NCBI GenBank assembly: GCA_001800075.1
Contig: MGUR01000043.1
Span: forward strand, 1 to 11,064
Length of the DNA stretch: 11,064 nt
Reading direction: 5' to 3'
Source of the DNA: Elusimicrobia bacterium RIFCSPLOWO2_01_FULL_59_12
GTDB lineage: Bacteria > Elusimicrobiota > Elusimicrobia > 2-01-FULL-59-12
The notes under the pieces were generated by a model. The model did not search any database, had not been told where the DNA came from, and saw only the letters and a list, made by a program, of their open reading frames with translations. Position 1 is the first letter of the stretch. Each line of letters begins with the position of its first letter. Both the position numbers and the translations under genes were made by a program. This document shows positions 5,721 through 11,064 of the stretch, piece after piece.

Positions 5721-6428
5721 GTGCAACCATACAGCCTGTTTCTGCCCGTCTACAATGAAGAAGTGTTGCTGGTTAGCCATACTGAAAAACTTCTTCAGTA
5801 CCTGCCGCGGCTCAAAAATCCGTTTGAAGTGTTGATCGGCAGTAACGGTTCCACTGATTCCACGCCGAGGCTGGGGGAAGAGCTGGCGGCGCGTAACCCG
5901 CTGGTCCGCTTCTTTCATCTGCCGAAAAAGGGACCGGGCGCTGCGTTCCGCAGGGCGATCGAGCTCATGCGCTACGATCAGCTCGTTTGTATGGACATGG
6001 ATTTATCGACCAGTCTGGACTTTGTCCCCACGTCGCTGGACCTGCTGGCCCATCACGACATAGTCATCGGTTCCAAGAAAATGGGGGTCGAAAGCCGGGG
6101 CCCGTTACGACGGTGGGGAAGCAACTTGTACATCGCCACATCGAAGCTGCTGATGGGCCTCCCTTTCGATGATTATTCGCTGGGAGCCAAGGCCTATCGA
6201 AAACCTGTCCTGGAACGCTATCGGGGCGCCATCGACCGGGACACTTTTTATGTTCAACAGATCATCTATTGGGCGTATCGCGATGGCTGCAAGATCATCC
6301 AAGTTCCTATCCGCTGCATCGACGAGCGGAAAAGCAGGTTTAATCTTATCCATGAAGGATTTTACCGCTTCGGTCGAATTTTCCGGCTCTGGTTATCCGC
6401 ACGTCTGCTGGGCGGGCGTCCCGCTTAG
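5721..6428 (+). CDS. Family 2 glycosyltransferase, polyprenyl-phosphate sugar synthase-like
   Basis: This 235-residue GT-A fold enzyme resembles dolichyl-phosphate mannose synthases, which move a sugar from a nucleotide donor to polyprenyl phosphate on the cytoplasmic face. Visible motifs are LFLPVYNEE (6-14), GSNGSTDST (40-48), the metal-binding DxD-type MDMDLS (91-96), the GSKK stretch where most relatives have GSR (117-120), and VPIRCIDERKSRFN (195-208). No C-terminal membrane helices are present, so it should be soluble or peripheral, unlike ArnC or GtrB. I chose the GTG at 5721, 2 bases after the radical SAM stop, because it gives the usual short N-terminus. A TTG at 5703 in the same frame would add six residues and overlap the upstream gene by 16 bases. 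Donor sugar is unknown. The stop overlaps that of the convergent membrane protein gene. Confidence 0.88.
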   Translation: MQPYSLFLPVYNEEVLLVSHTEKLLQYLPRLKNPFEVLIGSNGSTDSTPRLGEELAARNPLVRFFHLPKKGPGAAFRRAIELMRYDQLVCMDMDLSTSLDFVPTSLDLLAHHDIVIGSKKMGVESRGPLRRWGSNLYIATSKLLMGLPFDDYSLGAKAYRKPVLERYRGAIDRDTFYVQQIIYWAYRDGCKIIQVPIRCIDERKSRFNLIHEGFYRFGRIFRLWLSARLLGGRPA

Positions 6429-8983
6429 CGGGCTTCTCGCCACCGATCCCGGGCGTACTTAGCCCACGGCGTGTGAGGAAATTCACGGAGAAGGAGCTGG
6501 ACCGTTTTCGCCCTTTCCGCCGGACGATGCAGGTTTTCATAGCAGAAGGCGATGTGGTAGTACGCCTCCGCGGTATGAGGACCTTCGGGGAAGCGTTGGA
6601 TCAGACGGCCGTATTCTGCCAGCCCTGCCTGCCAATCCCCGCGTAAATACTTCACGGTGGCCAGGTAATTTTGGGCATGTTCGGCGAGTCCCGACACCGG
6701 GTTTCTATTGATCACCCTCAGAAAGTAGCTCTCCGCCTGGTCCCAATGTTTCTTGTCCCTGAACTTAACGCCTTTTGCGATCAGCGTATTCGGATCGCTA
6801 AGCCGGGCTTTCAATGCGCCGGAAATTAAGTAGACCCATAGCAACCCCGCGAGCATCAGCGCGCCGATCCAAATCCGCCGAACCCAGCTATTCCTGGGGA
6901 GGTTCCATGCCTGATTCCTTCGCCGCTTCCATGCCCACGCGGCCAAGCCCAGCCCGAGCAGGGTCAAAGCCATCCCCGCATAGTCCGCGGTGGAACGGGC
7001 AAAGTAAAGTCGCACCCGGTGGGCGGTGGGATAAACCAGCATGAACGCGGGCGAAACCAGGTAGATTCGGTCGGCGCCCTCCACCTTCCATCCGGGATGA
7101 TACGAGACCTTGACCAGGTGCGGGTGGTGGAGCGAGCGGGTCTCAAAGGTGATTTCAGCATCGGACACTCGCTCTGAAAGCACCGGTTCCGCCGGCGGGA
7201 GGGTTTGGCGGACGATTTGAAGCAAGTCGCCGGACCGAAGGGGAAAAATGGCGGCATCCGCTTCTCGAAGCCGAGTTGGGAACACCAGGTGCACATCGTT
7301 GAGGCGGCTGTTCCGGAACCAGGTGTAGGCGGTTTGTTTCCAATGGCCTCCGGTCCACAACGCGGGCTGGTTGACGAGAGGCTCCACGTAATGATGGGGG
7401 CCTGTCAACGCGTAAACCTCATAGGGATCGACCCTCGCCACCGGCTGGTAGTTCATATTTTGCCTGATCGCGGATTTGACCGCATCGCTGATAACGATCA
7501 ATTCCTTGATGTTAAAGAGACGCAGATGTCCGGCAGCCCGATCGAGGTCGGGCGTCGTACATCCGTAATCCGCGAACGGACAGGAGGTCTCTTGAGAAAT
7601 TTCCGATTGCACATAAAAAACAAACGGAGCGGACGGCGAGGCCTGGAAATAAGCATGCTCCAACGTCGAACGGCCGGAGAAAACCGGCAAGCATTCCCAG
7701 GCGCGGACCGTCCCCAAGGCGTTATGGCGGCCCGAATGCTCATAGACGACGCGGGGATCCTCGACGGAACCCTTCACCAGATCGTTAATCTTCGCGAAAA
7801 CCGGCCACAGCGACTTGCCTTCGAAGCCGGTGTAATTCCAGGCGATCCAGGAGGGGAGTTGTTGGACATTCTTGCCCACCCACCAAAAACTGCCGAGCAG
7901 CACCATGAGTAAAGCCACGCCTTGCCCCTTCAGCCGCCGGATAAGCCAGGTTAAACCGATCGCAGCCATCAGGCATAACGTGATTTGAACGAAGGGTAAA
8001 AATCGGATATCGACCACGCCCATTTTGGGGGCTACCCCATACAAAAGCCAGCCGCACGCCTGGGCGGCCAGGAAGTACAGCCACGGGCGACGGGGGGTGC
8101 GGCCATAGGCGACGCCCGCCAGGAGCATCGCGGGCCAGAGAATAACCGGATAAATCACTTTTAAAGATTGGGCCGGCCATGAGAAATCATAGGCGGTCGT
8201 CCAGGGCAAGCGCGCCAGAAGCGGAACAATCCAGAATCCCATCAGAAGGAAGGACAGCGCATAAACCTGCGCCAGATAAGAGAAGTTCCGCGAGTAATTT
8301 TCCCTGTCTAAAAGAAAAGTCGATGACAGCGCGAGACAGAACAGCAACGGATAGCCATGGCAAAGTCCAATACACGCCAGCAAAAAACTGTTGAGCAGAA
8401 CGCTTTTGTTGGAGGAAATCCCGGCGTAGAATGTCCCGATCCAAACCAGGGTCAAAACCAAGGCGTAGCTGTACGCGAATTCACCCGCCAGCGTGCTCAA
8501 GGTGTTGCCGCCCCACATCGAGTTGGACTCCAAAAAAATGAACAGCAGGCTTGCGATCGCTCCCAGAATAGGTATCGGAAATTCGAGCCGCATCGCCCGG
8601 AGTCCCAGGTAGGCTCCAAACGGCAGCAGCCAGATTCCCAGCACGGTGCCGAGCTTGAACGCCGCGGTCAAGGGCAGTACCCACGACAACGCCACCATGA
8701 TGAGAAAGGGGACCGGAAAATAATTTTCAAGGATCGGAAAACCGGCATAATTGCTTTGGGTCCATCCCGAGATCCGAAAATGCGGCAAGAGCTTCTCTTT
8801 TAGGTAGACCAGGGAGTAGTAGTGCGATGGCATGTCCCCTCCCGTTGCGTGGGTGGGAGAAAGCAGCAGGGAAGGCCGGAAATGAGAGACGAGAAAGACG
8901 CCGATGGCGGACAAGAGGAGGGCGTCGAGGACGTCGTGCCGACGCCGAAGGATATTATGGACGCTTGCGATGACGGCGAACAT
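6425..8983 (-). CDS. Large GT-C-like membrane protein (6-PTPS-related/YfhO-like) with C-terminal TPR domain
   Basis: The 852-residue protein begins with a membrane helix and a first periplasmic loop holding TGGDMPSHYY (Asp50), as in GT-C glycosyltransferases and the Pfam 6-pyruvoyl-tetrahydropterin-synthase-related membrane family. The 'GWTQSNYAGFPILENYFPVPFLI' region also belongs to that family. About ten more helices run to residue 368. A soluble domain (about 370-660) ends with the YHPGW...YP...RVRLYF pattern shared with YfhO-type proteins. Two further helices (about 666-685 and 703-722) follow, then about 120 residues of TPR-like helical hairpins (734-852: AKGVKFRDKKHWDQAESYF, AEHAQNYLATVKYLRGDW, EAYYHIAFCYENL). 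Probably acts on lipid-linked sugars at the outer face, which is inferred from fold resemblance. It overlaps the upstream gene by 29 bases, implying coupled translation, and lacks a clear Shine-Dalgarno. Confidence 0.82.
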   Translation of the reverse strand: MFAVIASVHNILRRRHDVLDALLLSAIGVFLVSHFRPSLLLSPTHATGGDMPSHYYSLVYLKEKLLPHFRISGWTQSNYAGFPILENYFPVPFLIMVALSWVLPLTAAFKLGTVLGIWLLPFGAYLGLRAMRLEFPIPILGAIASLLFIFLESNSMWGGNTLSTLAGEFAYSYALVLTLVWIGTFYAGISSNKSVLLNSFLLACIGLCHGYPLLFCLALSSTFLLDRENYSRNFSYLAQVYALSFLLMGFWIVPLLARLPWTTAYDFSWPAQSLKVIYPVILWPAMLLAGVAYGRTPRRPWLYFLAAQACGWLLYGVAPKMGVVDIRFLPFVQITLCLMAAIGLTWLIRRLKGQGVALLMVLLGSFWWVGKNVQQLPSWIAWNYTGFEGKSLWPVFAKINDLVKGSVEDPRVVYEHSGRHNALGTVRAWECLPVFSGRSTLEHAYFQASPSAPFVFYVQSEISQETSCPFADYGCTTPDLDRAAGHLRLFNIKELIVISDAVKSAIRQNMNYQPVARVDPYEVYALTGPHHYVEPLVNQPALWTGGHWKQTAYTWFRNSRLNDVHLVFPTRLREADAAIFPLRSGDLLQIVRQTLPPAEPVLSERVSDAEITFETRSLHHPHLVKVSYHPGWKVEGADRIYLVSPAFMLVYPTAHRVRLYFARSTADYAGMALTLLGLGLAAWAWKRRRNQAWNLPRNSWVRRIWIGALMLAGLLWVYLISGALKARLSDPNTLIAKGVKFRDKKHWDQAESYFLRVINRNPVSGLAEHAQNYLATVKYLRGDWQAGLAEYGRLIQRFPEGPHTAEAYYHIAFCYENLHRPAERAKTVQLLLREFPHTPWAKYARDRWREAR

Positions 8984-9791
8984 TGAGCAAGAGCAGCACG
9001 ATGAGGGACGCGATCGCGCCCGCCAGAAAAACAGACTGTTGCGTCAGAAAGGAATGACCCGAACCAATCTGCACCAGACCGGAGGCGATCGCGGTGTGAT
9101 GAAGCCCGGCCAGGTCGTATTCGATGATTGCGAAAAGAGGATAGGTGCTGCCGGCAAGGGCCGAGAAGTTGCGGATCGCGAAAGCCGTCCGCGTCTCTTG
9201 GTCGGGCCGCAGCGTCAGATCGAGAGAGGATGAATCGGCCGATAACTCCTGCGGCAAAAGCAGGCGCACGCGAAGCCGCTTTTCCTGAGCATCCAGATTC
9301 TTCAGTTTCAGCGTGACGCGGCCTCGTCGATGAATCGCGGCGTTTCCCAAGAGGCCGAGCACCTGGGGGACCGGGGCAGCGCGAAGCTCGAATGGCGCAA
9401 CCGTCACAATCGAGAAGGGATAGCCGTTGGCATCCGCGTAGAGGATATGCAGGATCAACGGGTAACGCCCCGGCGGGAGGCGTTGGACGGAGAGCTGAAA
9501 ATCGGCGGCATAACTGTTTCCGACCGGCAAGATGCTTTGCAACGGGGAGGTTTGGGCAGCGCCTGCTAATTCCGTTTTTAGCTGCACGGCGTGCGCCGCC
9601 TCATCGCCGCGATTGGTCACCGTGACATGGGCCCTTAACATTAAACCGTGAATGGAGGTGTCGACGCGGGACTCCATCCGGATCACGCTGGCGCACGCGA
9701 GCGTCGAAACCCAGAGCAAAAAGGCGGCTGCTAGAAGGGACCGCATGACTCGCGAAGATTGTACAATAATGCCTCGATTGGCGTTTTTCAT
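8955..9791 (-). CDS. Exported, C-terminally membrane-anchored beta-sandwich protein, unknown function
   Basis: I do not recognise a named family. The 278 residues have an N-terminal signal segment (MRSLLAAAFLLWVSTLACA, residues 16-34) and a single C-terminal helix (about 253-270) followed by the basic cytoplasmic tail VRRHRKRP. Most of the chain is therefore extracytoplasmic and anchored. Two beta-rich modules (about 38-136 and 150-245) show the 'VTVTNRGDEAAHAV' and 'VTLKLKNLDAQEKRLRVRLLLP' patterns of NEW3/CARDB-like Ig-fold domains. Such domains often help display or bind carbohydrate. The start at 9791 has GGTGA six bases upstream. An alternative ATG at 9746 would start the signal peptide directly. 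The gene is first of a pair with the GT-C-like gene (29-base overlap) and divergent from the next gene to the right. Confidence 0.8.
   Translation of the reverse strand: MKNANRGIIVQSSRVMRSLLAAAFLLWVSTLACASVIRMESRVDTSIHGLMLRAHVTVTNRGDEAAHAVQLKTELAGAAQTSPLQSILPVGNSYAADFQLSVQRLPPGRYPLILHILYADANGYPFSIVTVAPFELRAAPVPQVLGLLGNAAIHRRGRVTLKLKNLDAQEKRLRVRLLLPQELSADSSSLDLTLRPDQETRTAFAIRNFSALAGSTYPLFAIIEYDLAGLHHTAIASGLVQIGSGHSFLTQQSVFLAGAIASLIVLLLLNVRRHRKRP
9758..9767. promoter_or_regulatory. Palindrome ATTGTACAAT with -10-like TACAAT on both strands
   Basis: A perfect 10-base palindrome in the divergent region carries TACAAT (5 of 6 to the -10 consensus) on the plus strand (9762-9767) and on the minus strand (9763-9758). 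It could serve as overlapping divergent -10 elements. Neither direction has a good -35 at 16-18 bases, so support is weak. It would be intergenic only if the leftward gene starts at 9746. Confidence 0.25.
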
Positions 9792-9804
9792 GATTCTTCA
9801 CCAC

Positions 9805-9816
9805 GGAGCGGACTCC
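9805..9816 (+). promoter_or_regulatory. Ribosome binding site with small hairpin before the DUF975-like gene
   Basis: GGAG (9805-9808) lies 10 bases before the ATG at 9819 and supports that start over the in-frame TTG at 9759. It can pair with CTCC (9813-9816) across a 4-base loop, which might partly mask the site. The stem is short and its effect is uncertain. Confidence 0.45.
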
Positions 9817-9818
9817 TG

Positions 9819-10451
9819 ATGCAGAAATCCATCGACATAAAGGAAGCGCTGCAGTTTGGCTGGACTACGCTCAGAAACCAGTTCACTTTTTTCTTAAAGG
9901 TGCTTGCCGTTTTGATTGTCATCTCCATTTTACCGGCCATCGCGGTCAACAAGGTGTCCGCCGCGGCGGGGCCGATCCTGGGAATTCCTTTGCAATTCCT
10001 GAATTTAGCGTGGCAGGCGATCTTGGGCATGGGCGTGGTGAAAATTTGCTTGAAGCTGCATGACCGACGGACCGTCGAGATCCCTGATCTCTGGTCCTGC
10101 GCAGCCAGGACATTGGATTACGTGATCGTCAAAGTCCTCTTTGCGCTCATCGTCATTCTCGGGCTCCTTTTGTTGGTTGTGCCGGGATGCGTCTGGTTTC
10201 TTCAATTTTACATGGCAAGCTATCTGGTCGTTGATAGAGGCGACGCCGCCCTGGCCGCGCTCAAAAGGAGTTCCGCCATCACCGACGGCGCAAAAGGGGA
10301 CCTGGCGGCTTTCACCGCCGTGATGCTGGCGATCAATCTTGCGGGGCTTCTCTTTTTCGGCGTGGGCGTGCTGATCACGATGCCTGTCACGCTGTTAGCC
10401 TCTGTCTTTGTTTACCGCAAACTTCTGGATCAAACCGGAGCGTCCGCATAG
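9819..10451 (+). CDS. Small polytopic membrane protein, DUF975/GPDPase_memb-like
   Basis: The 210-residue protein has about five to six hydrophobic segments (near 22-44, 52-76, 103-121, 124-138, 163-184 and 186-200). It carries the pattern 'ALKRSSAITDGAKGDLAAF' (147-165) after a VVPG turn and an 'ASYLVVDRG' stretch. This combination is typical of the DUF975 and glycerophosphodiester-phosphodiesterase-membrane-domain families, whose biochemical role is poorly defined; none of the catalytic GDPD part is present. The N-terminus MQKSIDIKEALQFGWTTL is also usual for the family. An in-frame TTG at 9759 would add 20 residues without homology, so the ATG was chosen. The next gene begins 21 bases downstream with a strong ribosome binding site, so the two are probably co-transcribed. 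Confidence 0.8.
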   Translation: MQKSIDIKEALQFGWTTLRNQFTFFLKVLAVLIVISILPAIAVNKVSAAAGPILGIPLQFLNLAWQAILGMGVVKICLKLHDRRTVEIPDLWSCAARTLDYVIVKVLFALIVILGLLLLVVPGCVWFLQFYMASYLVVDRGDAALAALKRSSAITDGAKGDLAAFTAVMLAINLAGLLFFGVGVLITMPVTLLASVFVYRKLLDQTGASA

Positions 10452-10460
10452 CTTGCGATG

Positions 10461-10465
10461 GGAGG
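10461..10465 (+). promoter_or_regulatory. Ribosome binding site of the metallo-hydrolase gene
   Basis: GGAGG is spaced 7 bases from the ATG at 10473, the best-formed Shine-Dalgarno on the plus strand of this window. It decides the start of the incomplete gene at the right edge. Confidence 0.8.
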
Positions 10466-10472
10466 TTAGATC

Positions 10473-11064
10473 ATGAATCGTCGACATGGGTCATGGATCA
10501 TGGTAGGCGGGGCGCTGGCAGGGATCTTATCCGGTCAGGCCATCGCGATGGATCCTACGCTGACCTGGCTGGGGCACGCGGCGTTCAGGTATGTGACGCG
10601 GAACGGAAAAGTGCTGCTGGTCGATCCCTGGATGTCCAATCCCAAAGCGCCGAAAGGGTTCGCGCTCAAGCGGGTTGACGGCATTCTGGTCACGCATGGG
10701 CATTCGGATCACGTGGGGGAGGCCTTTGACCTGGCGAAAAAGCACGCGATCCCGATGGTGGCGTCGTACGAGCTCACCCAGATTGCCCTCAAGCACGGCG
10801 TCAAACAGGTCCTTCCTTTGAATCCATCCGGAAGCCTTGAGCTGGCGGGAGTGAAAATCACCGCGGTTCAAGCCGTGCATTCCTCAAGTTATGAAGAAGG
10901 CGACACCCTGCAGTACGCCGGCGCGCCGCTGGGTTTTATTTTAGAGGAGTACGGCTCGGCCACGCTTTATCATGCGGGTGATACGGGCGTGTTTGAAGAT
11001 ATGGCTCTGATCGGGCGGCTTTACCAGCCGAGTATCGCGCTGCTGCCCATCGGCGGCCTCTACA
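10473..11064 (+). CDS. Exported metallo-beta-lactamase-fold hydrolase, UPF0173-like (partial, runs off the window)
   Basis: The frame is open from this ATG to the window edge (197 codons, no stop). Residues 1-25 (NRRHGSWIMVGGALAGILSG then QAIA-MD) form a signal peptide, unusual because most UPF0173 members are cytoplasmic. After it come WLGHAAF (32-38), LLVDPW (48-53), the zinc-binding HGHSDH motif (75-80, all four ligand positions present), AVHSS (134-138, the next His), HAGDTG (167-172, bridging Asp170) and LLPIGGLY at the edge. The expected continuation, with a last conserved His, lies outside. This pattern is that of the UPF0173/UlaG-like branch of the metallo-beta-lactamase superfamily, with two metals in the active site and an unknown substrate. 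It is second in a likely two-gene operon. Confidence 0.9.
   Translation, partial: MNRRHGSWIMVGGALAGILSGQAIAMDPTLTWLGHAAFRYVTRNGKVLLVDPWMSNPKAPKGFALKRVDGILVTHGHSDHVGEAFDLAKKHAIPMVASYELTQIALKHGVKQVLPLNPSGSLELAGVKITAVQAVHSSSYEEGDTLQYAGAPLGFILEEYGSATLYHAGDTGVFEDMALIGRLYQPSIALLPIGGLY

Noticed and set aside
7205..7912. Long plus-strand open frame of 235 codons opposite the large membrane protein gene
   Set aside because: It is antisense to a gene with clear family motifs. Its translation shows no recognisable domain, and such shadows are expected in GC-rich coding DNA.
10711..10716. CACGTG core as a second parS site
   Set aside because: The flanks (GATCACGTGGGG) do not match parS outside the six-base core, and it lies inside the HGHSDH-coding region.

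Overview
This is a bacterial chromosomal window (no plasmid or phage genes seen) centred on a chromosome-segregation locus and flanked by cell-envelope genes. The parABS set next to rsmG is the arrangement many bacteria keep near the replication origin, so an origin-proximal position is likely, although no dnaA box cluster or origin was recognised. The mix of a radical SAM protein with an N-terminal B12-binding-type domain, a polyprenyl-phosphate-sugar-synthase-like glycosyltransferase and a very large multi-spanning membrane protein ending in TPRs resembles gene content of poorly cultured Gram-negative-type lineages. I cannot name a phylum from this alone.

Layout. The left edge (1-81, + strand) holds the last codons of an IS30-type transposase. 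Next is a minus-strand run that reads, in transcription order, rsmG (4290-3580), a rhomboid protease (3583-2885), parA (2880-2029), parB (2032-1169) and a secreted protein of unknown function (1158-127). These genes overlap by ATGA or are separated by 10 bases or fewer, so they look like one operon. A near-perfect parS site (2881-2896) covers the last codons of the rhomboid gene and touches the parA start codon. A promoter candidate lies just upstream of rsmG.

A divergent plus-strand pair follows: a B12-binding-type radical SAM enzyme (4387-5718) and a family 2 glycosyltransferase (5721-6428). It meets, stop codon on stop codon, a minus-strand pair: a secreted, membrane-anchored beta-rich protein (9791-8955) followed by an 852-residue GT-C-like membrane protein with a C-terminal TPR region (8983-6425). 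On the right, plus strand, are a small polytopic membrane protein (9819-10451) and an exported metallo-beta-lactamase-fold hydrolase (10473 to the window edge, incomplete).

How the genes fit together. ParA, ParB and parS form the origin-segregation machine, transcribed with the 16S rRNA methyltransferase RsmG and an intramembrane protease. The right half concerns the envelope: a soluble GT2 enzyme that could make a lipid-linked sugar, a GT-C-type membrane protein of the kind that uses such donors, and exported or membrane proteins of unknown role. The link between the GT2 and GT-C genes is inference from proximity.

I saw no tRNA, rRNA or CRISPR array and no convincing rho-independent terminator. 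No gene-free stretch exceeds 300 bases. The observations most worth checking are the parS site used as the rhomboid-parA junction, the change of base composition inside parA, the heptamer repeat of four ATGs at the start of the last operon gene, and the GT-C/TPR fusion. None of these amounts to a demonstrated new system.
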